Below are positions 33,382 through 42,213 of a stretch of 64,000 nt of DNA, one piece after another. The DNA is from Rhodospirillales bacterium (lineage in GTDB: Bacteria > Pseudomonadota > Alphaproteobacteria > Micavibrionales > Micavibrionaceae): positions 1 to 64,000 of the forward strand of contig JACKIQ010000005.1 of NCBI GenBank assembly GCA_020638365.1. The letters are read 5' to 3'. The notes beneath the pieces are model-generated. The model was not told where the DNA came from, made no database searches, and worked only from the letters and a program-made list of their open reading frames with translations. The translations under genes and the position numbers were made by a program. Position 1 is the first letter of the stretch. Each line of letters starts with the position of its first letter.

Positions 33382-33586
33382 CAAGCATCCGCGATAAAGG
33401 AAGCGCGGATTTGCAAAGAAGCGTGGAAACCTGACGATAACACCCGATCAGGACGTGATTTCCGATACCCTTCGTGCTAGGCTTGACCCGAAATGCGGTT
33501 TCGCCGCACGAATTGCCTCGCTTCGCGTCCAAGCGCTGCAGGGGAAGTTTAAAATTTCTGCTTATCTCGATCTTCAGGGTTGCCCT

Positions 33587-34504
33587 ATGAAAAAAATGTC
33601 TTTGTACCGTTCCAGACCCGTCAGAATCTGCTCTGCTCTGGCTGTTCTTTTTCTGACCACGGCCTGCGGGACTTCCCGCCCGCTCATGACCACCGAAAAC
33701 GCCAAGCGCATCGCGGCCCCCGCATGGATGATCGGACGCGAGATTCCCGCCGGATCCTATATGTTGACGGCCTTCGAACGGATCCATAAGTACAACAGCA
33801 CCGTAAACGTCTACATTGAAGGCAACACGCCTGCGCCCGATTACCCGGTCGGCTTGCATCTGGCCAGCAAGGATAACGCAGACAACGTGATCTACCTCGC
33901 CCAACCTTGCCAGATAAGCGGCCTGATCGACGGCGACCGGAAATGTACCCTGAGCGGGGAAAATCGTTACGGCCCGCAGGCAATGGCAGCGTTCGAAGAC
34001 GCTCTGGATGAAATTGCCAACCGTTACGATGTGCGAGGATTCCACCTGATCGGCTACGACGGCGGCGCGGCAGTCGCTGCCAATCTCGCCGCCTCGCGCA
34101 AGGACATCCTCTCGCTGCGGACGGTAGCCGGTATTCTCGATACGGACGCTTATAATGCCGCTCACTCCATGCCTCCGACCAGCAACAATCAAAACCCGGC
34201 ACTGAAGGCTGGACAGCTTGCCGATATGCCCCAGTACCATTTCATCGGCGGACAGGACACGACTGTTCCGCCCTCCATCCTGCACAGTTATTTTCAAACC
34301 GTTCCGCCCACGAACTGCGTCAAATACGAAATGATTCAGGAAAACGAACATGTTGACGGCTGGGTTGAGAAATGGCCCGAGCTGCTCAAACGCCCTGTAA
34401 ACTGCGCTCCGGGCGCCCGGCAAGACTTCAATGCGCTGGATCTCGTTTCTCAGGAAGAGCCTGTTCCGGGCGTGATTATGCCCGAAAAGCCGGAAAAACC
34501 CTGA
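33587..34504 (+). CDS. Alpha/beta-hydrolase-like lipoprotein with Asp at the nucleophile
   Basis: A 305-residue lipoprotein (signal peptide, lipobox TTAC) with an alpha/beta-hydrolase core. The nucleophile elbow reads HLIGYDGGAAVAANLA, with Asp158 where the family has Ser. The putative acid is Asp224 (FIGGQDTTVPPSI) and the His is His255 (ENEHVDGW). LRTVAGILDTDAYNAAH is typical of the envelope lipoprotein hydrolases. The ATG at 33587 is chosen for its AGGG ribosome-binding site and because the signal peptide begins there. An Asp nucleophile occurs in dehalogenases and epoxide hydrolases, so the protein may be inactive or have changed chemistry. The upstream gap 33382-33586 shows no gene. Confidence 0.82.
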   Translation: MKKMSLYRSRPVRICSALAVLFLTTACGTSRPLMTTENAKRIAAPAWMIGREIPAGSYMLTAFERIHKYNSTVNVYIEGNTPAPDYPVGLHLASKDNADNVIYLAQPCQISGLIDGDRKCTLSGENRYGPQAMAAFEDALDEIANRYDVRGFHLIGYDGGAAVAANLAASRKDILSLRTVAGILDTDAYNAAHSMPPTSNNQNPALKAGQLADMPQYHFIGGQDTTVPPSILHSYFQTVPPTNCVKYEMIQENEHVDGWVEKWPELLKRPVNCAPGARQDFNALDLVSQEEPVPGVIMPEKPEKP

Positions 34505-34603
34505 AAATTCTGCTCCTTTCCTTTGAAACACAGCAAGTTGTTGTGTTTCCCCCTGTTGATCGTCTAATGTATGCGGCAATCATAAGGGGGTGAGTTAAAT
34601 CTC

Positions 34604-35821
34604 ATGTTTCGTGCGAGCGCGACATTTGTTTTTTTAGGGAAAGCCGTGTTTCACGGTGTGCTTTTGTGCGGCCTGCTCTCTCTTTCCGCCTGCGGAGAAA
34701 ACAAGGAAGACAAGCTGAAATGGAAGCTTAACAGCGCCTCCTCGATTGTCTATTCCGTTTCGCTGATCGGAACCGCCCGGATGGATTCGGACTTGTTTAA
34801 CTATGAACGGGAGAAACTCCTGATTAACGGGGCGCCGATCAAGATCAGCCTTCGGGAAGAGATCTTCGCTCTCGTTCAAAAGAAAGGCGGAAGCGCTCTG
34901 AACGGAGAATACGTTACAGGTCCCACCTCTTACGTCTCCTTCCCGGACGCCGCGCCTTTCCCAAAAGCCCACGAGATACTTGAAGAAATCTTCAGCCGGG
35001 GAGAAGGCATCAGCATTGGCAAATTCGAAGTTGAAGAAAAGGGAATCTATCGCGCTCCGGATGTTTCGCCGTTTCTTCCCATGAAAATCCTGATGCGCAT
35101 GCCGGAAGCTGAGACTCTAGAAAAAAAACAGGGGCTTCTCCCGCGTATGGGAATTACGGAAGAACAGCTCTGCCTCAGCTTGCACAACCGCAAAATAGCG
35201 TCCTCCGAACAGTATAATAACATCACCCTGAACCGGCTGAGCGTGAATACAAAGAACGAAGTTCTGGCCGATTTGCGCTACGTTTTCACAGAAAGGTTGG
35301 AAACCGAACGTAAGGGCGGTGATTATTTCAGAAGACGGCTGTTTAAAATTTTTAATGACGGCAACTTGCTCGGAAACAGACCCTTGCCGGAAGATGACGA
35401 CAATGTTCAGAAAATATACATCTGCAAATACAAGGGACGCCACATCATCAACCTGACTCGCGGCTGGGTCGAATCGATTACGGCCGACGAAACCATCGAA
35501 GTGATTAAAATGCTCGACAGTGGTCCTAAGGCTGTAGAACTTCTTCGCGCGAAGATCAAAATGACACCGACGGACAAGAGAATTAAGGCCATTAAAAACC
35601 TGGAAGATATGGAAATACTGGGGCTGATCTCCTCCGAAACGACTGAATCTGAGGAGGACGACCCGAAAGGAGACCCTGAAGTCACGGAAAAACTGGAGGA
35701 TATAGAAGTAACAGAAGAAACCGGAACCTCCCCGGCACCCGAAACGCACGAAACTTTGGAACTCCCCTCCACCATCCCTTCCGGTAATGCATTACCCGAT
35801 CCGGATATAGATTCGCAGTAA
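34604..35821 (+). CDS. Large lipoprotein of unknown function
   Basis: A 405-residue protein with a long signal region and lipobox LSAC near residue 30, followed by CGENKEDKLKWKLNS. The mature part is mixed alpha/beta and highly charged. The last 75 residues are Glu/Asp/Pro/Thr-rich and probably disordered (EESEEDDPKGDPEVTEKLED type). No catalytic motif. AAGGGGGTGAG upstream of the ATG is a strong ribosome-binding site. Its own promoter likely lies in 34505-34603. Confidence 0.78.
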   Translation: MFRASATFVFLGKAVFHGVLLCGLLSLSACGENKEDKLKWKLNSASSIVYSVSLIGTARMDSDLFNYEREKLLINGAPIKISLREEIFALVQKKGGSALNGEYVTGPTSYVSFPDAAPFPKAHEILEEIFSRGEGISIGKFEVEEKGIYRAPDVSPFLPMKILMRMPEAETLEKKQGLLPRMGITEEQLCLSLHNRKIASSEQYNNITLNRLSVNTKNEVLADLRYVFTERLETERKGGDYFRRRLFKIFNDGNLLGNRPLPEDDDNVQKIYICKYKGRHIINLTRGWVESITADETIEVIKMLDSGPKAVELLRAKIKMTPTDKRIKAIKNLEDMEILGLISSETTESEEDDPKGDPEVTEKLEDIEVTEETGTSPAPETHETLELPSTIPSGNALPDPDIDSQ

Positions 35822-35937
35822 AGTCATGCAAAGATCTTACCGGAGCGGTTGTACTTGTTTTGTAAAACTGGCGCTCGGACCTTTTTTTAAGTAATCTTAA
35901 TAGGACGTACTGTCCATGTACATTGCGGACTAACGAC

Positions 35938-36246
35938 ATGAATAGAAGGATTATAACGTCAAAGCTGGCTGCCCATATCTTGGTAATGGGATGTTTAGCC
36001 ATGCCCTGCACGCCGGTTTTCGCCGGTGAGCAAAGTGAAGTTCCCGCCGATGCCGTCGAAAACTACCTCTCGGAAGATATGAAAAGGGTTCCCGACGGAA
36101 CTTACATTCCCTACCCGGAAGACGTAGAGGAATTTAGGAACAGCCCACTCTACAAATTTCTCAAACGCTTAGGTCCGAAAACCCAGTCACCAGTTCCCTC
36201 AAGCGGCGGATGTCCGGTCAATAAAGAGTTCTTGGAAAACGTCTAG
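35938..36246 (+). CDS. Small exported protein
   Basis: A 102-residue precursor with a signal peptide (basic MNRRIITSK, hydrophobic core, predicted cleavage after PVFA). The mature 75 residues are acidic and include VPDGTYIPYPEDVEEFRNSPLYKFLKRLG and one cysteine in GGCPVN. No family recognised. The ATG at 35938 is the likely start since the signal peptide begins there; an earlier in-frame start at 35923 is less likely. Confidence 0.65.
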   Translation: MNRRIITSKLAAHILVMGCLAMPCTPVFAGEQSEVPADAVENYLSEDMKRVPDGTYIPYPEDVEEFRNSPLYKFLKRLGPKTQSPVPSSGGCPVNKEFLENV

Positions 36247-36260
36247 CGACCTGCCCGCGA

Positions 36261-36980
36261 TCAATCAACTTCGCCGCGGTGCGGACCTGAGGAAAAGGCG
36301 TGTTTTATCGCCTCCGCGCATTGCGCCTCGATGGGATTGAGAATCGGAATGTCCGTTTCCTCCGCGCTTATAGCCAGGGGCAATTCCGTACAACCGAGAA
36401 TCAGGCAGTCGTACCCCTTGTAGCGTGAGAGCATCTCAGCAAACCGAGAACGGAATTCCGGCAACATCCGTCCGGCAGAAATCTCCGTCTGCATATGCTG
36501 AATGTCCTGACGGTCCTCTTCACCCGGCACATCGGCTTCCAGACCGAAAAACCGGAGGCGATCGGTAAAAAAGCCATCCTCCATGGTGAATTGGGTTCCA
36601 AGCAGCAAAACGCGCTTGTAATCCCGTGCAAGCGCCTCGCGCGCCGTCTCGACGACCAGATGGATAACGCGACCGCCCAGCCTGATACCGCGATCGGCCA
36701 GAAGATCGTAAGCCTTGTGAAGCGTGTTATTACAGATCAGAATGCAGTCAGGTCCGGAATGATCGAGAATTTTAAGCTCTTTCTCCAGAAGATCGGGAAT
36801 CTCCTCCCACCCGCCTTCTTGCATATAGCGGGATTTGATCTCGTGATAATCAATGCTGTACAGCATGATGCGCGCACTGTGATGCCCACCGGCTTTCTCG
36901 GAAACCATCCGGTTGAGTAGCGTGTAATAAAGCGGCGTGGAAGGCCAGCTCGTCCCGCCTAGAAGCCCGATGATTTTCAT
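36261..36980 (-). CDS. Aspartate/glutamate racemase family protein
   Basis: A 239-residue protein of the PLP-independent Asp/Glu racemase family, closest in layout to the YgeA-type broad-specificity racemases (MKIIGLLGGTSWPSTPLYY, GGHHSARIMLYSIDYHEI). The second catalytic Cys is present (Cys197 in LILGCTELPLAI). At the first catalytic position, just before Asn-Thr, Asn84 occurs instead of Cys or Thr (LICNNTLHKAYD, with a Cys one residue too early). Activity may be lost or changed. Single gene, convergent with the small exported protein. Confidence 0.88.
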   Translation of the reverse strand: MKIIGLLGGTSWPSTPLYYTLLNRMVSEKAGGHHSARIMLYSIDYHEIKSRYMQEGGWEEIPDLLEKELKILDHSGPDCILICNNTLHKAYDLLADRGIRLGGRVIHLVVETAREALARDYKRVLLLGTQFTMEDGFFTDRLRFFGLEADVPGEEDRQDIQHMQTEISAGRMLPEFRSRFAEMLSRYKGYDCLILGCTELPLAISAEETDIPILNPIEAQCAEAIKHAFSSGPHRGEVD

Positions 36981-37095
36981 GACCTTATTTCCTTAATCAA
37001 ACTCGCAGATTCAAATTTGACCCGCCAAACACAAACACGCTAAGACATCTGTATCCAAAACTGAACGGTTAATTTTTATATCGAAAGGAATTTTC

Positions 37096-37548
37096 ATGCA
37101 CCCCATCCCCGAAGGATTTCATACGATCACCCCCACCATCACTGTTGAAGGCGCCGCCGATGCGATCGAACTGTATAAACAGGCTTTCGACGCGCAGGAA
37201 CTCCACCGCCTCAACTGCCCGAAGACCGGACGCATCGTCCATGCGGGTCTCAAAATCGGTACGTCGATGATTTTCATCGGCGACAACATCGCGGAACTCG
37301 GTTGCGCGAAAAGCGAAAACCTGAAGTTCTATCTTTACGTTCCCAACGCGGACAAGGCGTTCGAAAAAGCCAAAAAGGCAGGCCTGATCGAAAAAATGCC
37401 GGTGGAAGATCAGTTCTGGGGCGACCGCATGGGCGCTCTGACCGACAAATTCGGCGTCAGCTGGACGGTAGCCCACTTCGTCAAGCAAGTCTCTCAGGAC
37501 GAAATGGAAAAAGCGCTCAAGCAGATGGTCGAGAAGATGGCCGCCTGA
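37096..37548 (+). CDS. VOC/PhnB-like family protein
   Basis: A 150-residue vicinal-oxygen-chelate fold protein of the PhnB-like subgroup. It has two beta-alpha-beta-beta-beta modules: IPEGFHTITPTITVEGAADAIELYKQAFDAQE and NADKAFEKAKKAGLIEKMPVEDQFWGDRMGALTDKFGVSWTVA. QFWGDRMGALTDKFGVSW is characteristic. The function is probably a small-molecule binding or glyoxalase-like reaction. AAAGGAA precedes the ATG. A clear intrinsic terminator follows. Confidence 0.9.
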   Translation: MHPIPEGFHTITPTITVEGAADAIELYKQAFDAQELHRLNCPKTGRIVHAGLKIGTSMIFIGDNIAELGCAKSENLKFYLYVPNADKAFEKAKKAGLIEKMPVEDQFWGDRMGALTDKFGVSWTVAHFVKQVSQDEMEKALKQMVEKMAA

Positions 37549-37581
37549 CTGTAACTGACGGTAAAGATATAGAGCCAATAG

Positions 37582-37612
37582 AAAAACAGCGTTCCCAAAA
37601 CGCTGTTTTTTT
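37582..37612 (+). terminator. Intrinsic terminator after the VOC gene
   Basis: AAAAACAGCG (37582-37591) pairs with CGCTGTTTTT (37601-37610) across a 9-nt loop, and the stem runs into a T-tract. It is 34 nt downstream of the VOC stop codon. Confidence 0.8.
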
Positions 37613-37623
37613 ATGCCGATTTA

Positions 37624-37674
37624 TCTTGCGCAAGATTATGTTTAATATTAAAATAGTATATAAGTATATATAAT
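37624..37674 (+). promoter_or_regulatory. AT-rich promoter with palindrome upstream of the SPFH gene
   Basis: A perfect 12-bp palindrome TCTTGCGCAAGA (37624-37635) is followed by an exceptionally AT-rich run. TATAAT (37669-37674) is a consensus -10 box 16 nt before the SPFH ATG, and GGAG lies in the leader. No good -35 box was found at the matching distance. The palindrome could be an activator or repressor site. Confidence 0.45.
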
Positions 37675-37690
37675 TTTATGGAGAATTGCT

Positions 37691-38611
37691 ATGGAACTCT
37701 TTTTCATATCGACGGGTTTTGGAATTGTGCTCTTCCTCTACCTCCTGACCATGCTTTACATGGTCAGGCAGCGTGAAGAGGCACTGATTACGTCCTTCGG
37801 AAAACACGTCTATACGCAGCACCGCCCGGGGCTGAAGGTCAAGTGGCCCTGGCCCTTTAACGTGGTCACCGCAAATGTGCCGACCTCGCTGCAACAGATG
37901 ACGGAAAAGCTGGAAACCAAGACGAAGGATGACCTGTTCGTCAGCCTGCCGATCACGATCCAGTTCGAGATCGAGGACACGGCGAAGTTCTACTTCGACA
38001 ATCAGGCTCCCTTGGAGCAGATCCGCAAACTGGTCAGCGCCGAGGTGCGTAAATACACCTCCGGCAAGGACTTTCAGGATCTCTACTACGAGCGGGAAGA
38101 GATCAGCGAGGCCGTAATCAAGGCCGTGATGGTCCACGTCGATGACTATGGGGTTATCTTACGCCGGATCATCATCGACGAGCCTCTGGCCCCCGCCACC
38201 GTGGAACAGGCCTTTAACCAGGTCCGCGCCAGCGAACGGCTCAAGGATGCCGCGAAAAACGAGGCCGCCGCGGATTATATCCGCCGCGTCAAGGCCGCCG
38301 AAGCCGACAAGGAGCGCAATATCCTGATCGGGGAAGGCGTCGCGGGTTTCCGGAAAAAAATCGCCGAGGGGTACGCCGAACTGCGGAGCATCATGGTCGG
38401 GGAAGGCCTTGATCCTGCCGAAGCCGACCGCTTCATGCGCGATGCCATGCACCTCGATACGCTGCGCGACATCGGCGACAAGGGCAACATGGTCATCGTC
38501 ACCGAAGCGGGCAGCAGCGACAAGAACGACAACCTCACCAATCTGGTGAAGTACGATCAGCTTCTCGAAGCAATGAAAGACAGGAAGCGCACCCCCACAG
38601 CGCAAGCCTGA
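37691..38611 (+). CDS. SPFH/band-7 family membrane protein
   Basis: A 306-residue protein with an N-terminal membrane hairpin or helix (ISTGFGIVLFLYLLTMLYMV) followed by the SPFH domain (REEALITSFGKHVYTQHRPGLKVKWPWP, VSAEVRKYTSGKDFQDLYYEREEISEAV). A helical C-terminal region rich in Ala/Glu (AAADYIRRVKAAEADKERN) precedes the tail. SPFH proteins scaffold membrane microdomains or protease complexes. It has its own promoter and terminator, so it is a monocistronic unit. Confidence 0.92.
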   Translation: MELFFISTGFGIVLFLYLLTMLYMVRQREEALITSFGKHVYTQHRPGLKVKWPWPFNVVTANVPTSLQQMTEKLETKTKDDLFVSLPITIQFEIEDTAKFYFDNQAPLEQIRKLVSAEVRKYTSGKDFQDLYYEREEISEAVIKAVMVHVDDYGVILRRIIIDEPLAPATVEQAFNQVRASERLKDAAKNEAAADYIRRVKAAEADKERNILIGEGVAGFRKKIAEGYAELRSIMVGEGLDPAEADRFMRDAMHLDTLRDIGDKGNMVIVTEAGSSDKNDNLTNLVKYDQLLEAMKDRKRTPTAQA

Positions 38612-38617
38612 CAGGAC

Positions 38618-38644
38618 GGGCGGGAAACCGCCCCTCCTTTTTTT
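38618..38644 (+). terminator. Intrinsic terminator after the SPFH gene
   Basis: GGGCGG (38618-38623) and CCGCCC (38628-38633) form a tight hairpin with a GAAA loop, followed by CTCC and seven Ts. It lies just after the SPFH stop. Confidence 0.85.
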
Positions 38645-38685
38645 ATCCGCGTCCAACACAAACATGAAAAAAGCGGGAGGCTTTT

Positions 38686-39201
38686 ATGACAAAGGAAAAG
38701 GCGATTTACATCACGCTGTTTTTTGCGCTCGCAGCGCAAACGGCCTATTACTACCCGCTCCTGCCCGAAACGATGGCCTCCCATTTTAATTTCAAAGGCA
38801 CCGCAAACGGCTGGATGGCCCGCGAAATGTTCTTCTTGCTGGAATATGGCGTGATCCTCATGATCTACGCGAGCATGGCCCTCAGCGCCTGGTACATGAA
38901 CAGATATCCGGAAAAAATGAACATGATGAACAAGGATTACTGGCTGGCCCCCGAACGCCGGGATGAAACAATCGCCTATTTCAACGCCAAGATGGACCAT
39001 ATCGGCATTGCCGGGTCCCTCTTCATGCTTTTCGTCATGCAGTGTGTGATCGAAACCAATATCAACGGTGGAAAAGTGATGATGGACCAGACAACCTTGT
39101 TCATCGGCCTTGCGGTCTTCTTGGGCTACATGCTGATCTGGACAATCACGCTGGTCGTCAAGTTCGCGCGAATCCCCTCAGGGGGGAGACAAGCGCGTTG
39201 A
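38686..39201 (+). CDS. DUF1648-containing membrane protein
   Basis: A 171-residue membrane protein. The N-terminal DUF1648 segment reads YYYPLLPETMASHFNFKGTANGW between two hydrophobic helices, and three further helices follow. Related SdpI-type proteins act as immunity or signalling membrane proteins in other bacteria, but this domain alone is not proof. GGGAGG precedes the ATG. Probably single-gene. Confidence 0.82.
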   Translation: MTKEKAIYITLFFALAAQTAYYYPLLPETMASHFNFKGTANGWMAREMFFLLEYGVILMIYASMALSAWYMNRYPEKMNMMNKDYWLAPERRDETIAYFNAKMDHIGIAGSLFMLFVMQCVIETNINGGKVMMDQTTLFIGLAVFLGYMLIWTITLVVKFARIPSGGRQAR

Positions 39202-39205
39202 CCCC

Positions 39206-39778
39206 TTAAAAAATCTCCGGGGGCAGCGCATGAAGATGCTCCCAGCCGACAGCAACGGGAATAGCGGACGGATCGACCCCGCTCTCCGCAGAAAACGCGG
39301 CCACCGCCTCCTCCAGCTCTGGCAGGATTTCGCGTTCATAAGCATCGAGGATGTCCCGCACGCTGCCCGGCATTTCCTCCCCCAGAAGCAGCGGGTAATT
39401 ATGGACGACCTCGCGCATCATATCGCGCGCCTGCGTAACCATGAGCAGGGCCTTGTGCGGGTCGTCGGCCGCGATCTTCCCCTCCCCGAATAACGTAAGA
39501 TACATGGCGGCTTTAAGGACCGGATCGCGGAACGCATGAGTCAGGATCTCGGAAATTTTCTCCTGAACCTCTTCGCCGCTCCCTTCCGCAAGAGCGTTGA
39601 AATTGTTCCGGCAGGTCGGACTCGCCGCCGCCTTCATCGCTTCGATCTGTGCGCCGCTGAACTCCTGAACGGCCAATCCGACCTCCAGATCCTCTTTCCA
39701 GACTCCATCCTCCATCAACGCCGCCAGGCGCTGCGCAACGTCATGAATTCTGCTTCGTGTATCGGCAATAACCGGCAT
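39206..39778 (-). CDS. Hypothetical soluble protein
   Basis: A 190-residue helical, acidic cytoplasmic protein. It begins ADTRSRIHDVAQRLAALMEDG and has long amphipathic helices (EVQEKISEILTHAFRD; MMREVVHNYPLLLGEEMPG). No motif is recognised. The next gene (plus, 39966) has similar size and helical content, but they do not look homologous. The 187-bp gap between them contains no other gene or clear element. Confidence 0.65.
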   Translation of the reverse strand: MPVIADTRSRIHDVAQRLAALMEDGVWKEDLEVGLAVQEFSGAQIEAMKAAASPTCRNNFNALAEGSGEEVQEKISEILTHAFRDPVLKAAMYLTLFGEGKIAADDPHKALLMVTQARDMMREVVHNYPLLLGEEMPGSVRDILDAYEREILPELEEAVAAFSAESGVDPSAIPVAVGWEHLHALPPEIF

Positions 39779-39965
39779 GGCCGCCCCTCCTACCCGGATT
39801 AAAACACGTCGCCCCTGCGCTCAACAAGGAAAAACAGGATCCTGCCCAGCCACGCGAAAAAAAAAGGCTGATCTCCAAAAAACCTTCATTTTTTTTAAAT
39901 ATTTGCCTCCTCTCCCGGAAAACAGTTAAAATGGTGGCTTAAACCAGAAAAGAGATACGAATTTC

Positions 39966-40499
39966 ATGCGGGATGTATTTACGGAAATGATGAACGGGTT
40001 CTCCGAAGCCGTGGCCAACGCCGCTCCGGACACGAAGGAGCACATCCTCTATATCACCCGCGTCTGGGACGAAACGGTCAGGGCCGCCGCCGCCATGGAA
40101 GCCCGTGTGGTAGGCCGGTTTGTCGACGATTACCACCCCAACGCAGACACGCCCATGAATGCCGTGGTGAACGAAAGCCGCGACAAGCTTGAAACCATGA
40201 TGAAGATGATCCTCGCCTCCTGTGTCGACGACCCGGAAGACGGCGGCTTCCCCAACAATTTTCTGGAGAAGGTCAGATATCTGGCTTCGGACGAAAACGA
40301 CGAGGTTCTCACCCCCGAAATGATAGAGGAAATCAGGGCTTATAACGCGGAGGCTCCACTCAGACAGGACTTCCAAATCCCCATGGGAATTTCCGTTCTG
40401 GACGAACAACTGACCTCTCTGACGCTGCGGGACTTTTCAAGACGCCTCGAACAGGGCTACGACCGGGCGCCCTCTTTAGCACTTGTACCAGCATCCTAG
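39966..40499 (+). CDS. Hypothetical soluble protein
   Basis: A 177-residue helical protein without signal peptide. MRDVFTEMMNGFSEAVANAAPD is followed by NESRDKLETMMKMILASCVDDPED, a disordered acidic loop (SDENDEVLTPEM) and SLTLRDFSRRLEQGYDRAPS near the end. No known family. AAAAGAGA lies upstream of the ATG. Confidence 0.65.
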   Translation: MRDVFTEMMNGFSEAVANAAPDTKEHILYITRVWDETVRAAAAMEARVVGRFVDDYHPNADTPMNAVVNESRDKLETMMKMILASCVDDPEDGGFPNNFLEKVRYLASDENDEVLTPEMIEEIRAYNAEAPLRQDFQIPMGISVLDEQLTSLTLRDFSRRLEQGYDRAPSLALVPAS

Positions 40500-40546
40500 G
40501 ATTTCAACTGGTGCTACCCCCCAACAACCGGATCAGGTTATAAACA

Positions 40547-41573
40547 CTATCTCATCAGGCTGTTATAAAGTGCCGCTACATTAGCTTTGAACACATCTTT
40601 GGTAAATTTTTTCTCATATTGTGTCCGCCCGTTCAAAACGAGGTGAGAGCGCAAATACTTATCCCCGATCGCCCTGTTGATCGAGCGGGCAAGGTCCGCC
40701 GCATCGTCTATTTCAACCAGAAGCCCATCCTCCTCATGCGTAACATAAGCCAGAGGACCTGCAGCCTTGGCCGCGATAAGGGGAGTATTCGTCCCCAGGC
40801 TTCGATTACTACAGCCCCGAACGGCTCGTAGCGCGAAGGAAAAACGCACAGATCGGCAGTAGCCAGCAAGGCGCCCCGGTCGTTTCTCCACCCCAGAAAA
40901 CGCACGCGGTCCTCAAGATCAAGGCTCCGGGTCTGAGCTTTCAACTCCCCCTCTAGCGACCCGGAACCGGCAATCCACAAATGAGCGTCCTGCACATCCG
41001 TCATGGCGGCCAAAAAGCGTATCCAGCCCTTTCTTGGGATGCAGCCGTGAAAGCGATAGCAAAAGCGGAACTCCCTCCGGCGTATCGAATTCCGCCCGGT
41101 CAAGAGGCTCCGCCTTGTCAAACTCGGCATACACATGCAGGACCGAAACCCGGTCTGCTGGAACGCCGTGTTTGACAATATGATCCGCAATATCCTGCGT
41201 CACCGCGACATGATGATCGCAGCGGGAAAATCGGTCCGGCTTGTAATACCCGCCATACCAGCCGATATTGCGATGCGCCCCCGCCGGAGAAAACGACCCC
41301 GCGCGCCCCATCCAGTTATGAACGATATCCGGCCTGAATTGACCGACCGCTCGTTTAAGGGTTCTGGACGTGGGCCACGAAAGAACATTGTGAAACGAGG
41401 CTTGATCAACGTAAATATCCAGCGCGGCAATCTCTTGGACTTTATGCAAGTTATTCGCCCGCGTGACAACGCGCTGTGTAAAACCCGATTTCATCGATCG
41501 CCTTGACCGCATCGACGAAAAACGTCTCCGCTCCGCCAACCGATGCACCGGCCATACTGTGTAAGATACGCAT
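40547..41573 (-). pseudogene. Glycosyltransferase (GT4-like), three frameshifts
   Basis: Reassembling three minus-strand frames gives a GT-B glycosyltransferase: MRILHSMAGASVGGAETFF at 41573, DIVHNWMGRAGSFSPAGAHR, SLSRLHPKKGLDTL, IAGSGSLEGELKAQTRSLDL, RVRFLGWRNDRGALLATADL, the E-x7-E motif EPFGAVVIE, and a final PLIAAKAAGPLAYV. Breaks occur at a TTTT run near 41493 (one T too many), a TTTTT run near 41023 (one too many) and a GGGG run near 40792 (one G short). All are single-base changes at homopolymers, so either the gene is decaying or the assembly has local errors. Had it been intact it would be about 340 residues and probably add sugars to surface polysaccharide. Confidence 0.8.
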
Positions 41574-41620
41574 AATTTTGAGGCCTTATTCTAAAAACGC
41601 AAGACTGAAGTCAGGAAACG

Positions 41621-41977
41621 TTAATCGTCCTTACCGTCTTCAACATCTTCCGCATCTTCGCCGTTGCTCACTTGCCCGGTGATGGCATCGACAAGCAGTT
41701 CGACTTCCTCGTCACCTGCGCCGAAATATTCAATGGAATAGACAAGACGCTCATTCTCCATTTCCAGCTTGGCCTCGACGATCTGCCCTGCATGTTCTTT
41801 CAGGGCCTTTTCAATAGCCTCCTGGATGCCGATCTTGACGGTATTCATTTGCGCCGCGCTCAGGCCGTCGTCATGGCCATCAGCCTGCACAAGATCGGCG
41901 CGGGCAAGCTGTGCCCCGCCGAGCAAGAAGGTGGAAAAAACCAGAACGCGAATCAGCTTTTTTTTATTCAGTGTCAT
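41621..41977 (-). CDS. PepSY-like exported protein
   Basis: A 118-residue precursor: signal peptide MTLNKKKLIRVLVFSTFLLGGAQLARA, then a small domain with AQMNTVKIGIQEAIEKALKEHAGQIVEAKLEMENERLVYSIEYF and VELLVDAITGQV, the strand-helix order of PepSY domains, and an acidic tail (DAEDVEDGKDD). PepSY proteins often inhibit proteases or bind ligands in the periplasm. The ATG at 41977 is chosen for its AGGAGAG ribosome-binding site. Confidence 0.75.
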   Translation of the reverse strand: MTLNKKKLIRVLVFSTFLLGGAQLARADLVQADGHDDGLSAAQMNTVKIGIQEAIEKALKEHAGQIVEAKLEMENERLVYSIEYFGAGDEEVELLVDAITGQVSNGEDAEDVEDGKDD

Positions 41978-42098
41978 GGAAAGCTCTCCTTTCGGAATGT
42001 CCAAATCGTTACGTGGGTCGAACAGGAAAAAGCCTATCGGCCCAGACTGATTTCAAACTGAAGAGGAGGAAAAAAGCGAAAAGACCGGAAACACGGAC

Positions 42099-42172
42099 TT
42101 CTGTGTCAATTCTGTGCCAAAACTCTGACAAATCCAACTAACATCACTGGACTTCGCCGGGTTTCGCCCGGC
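42099..42172. repeat. Tandem 11-bp repeat and hairpin downstream of tRNA-Thr
   Basis: TTCTGTGTCAA (42099-42109) is immediately followed by TTCTGTGCCAA (42110-42120), one mismatch. A GC hairpin with arms GCCGGG (42156-42161) and CCCGGC (42167-42172) lies between it and tRNA-Thr. The position 3' of a tRNA fits an old integration site, but no integrase remains and no matching tRNA-end copy was seen. The hairpin has no T-run. Confidence 0.3.
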
Positions 42173-42213
42173 TTCGAAAGGGGCGGTTTTTGGGGGATTT
42201 TTGGCGGATTTCC

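Noticed and set aside
33344..34579. Minus-strand frame of 411 residues
   Set aside because: It is antisense to the hydrolase lipoprotein, which has a signal peptide, a ribosome-binding site and family motifs; the antisense translation shows no domain.
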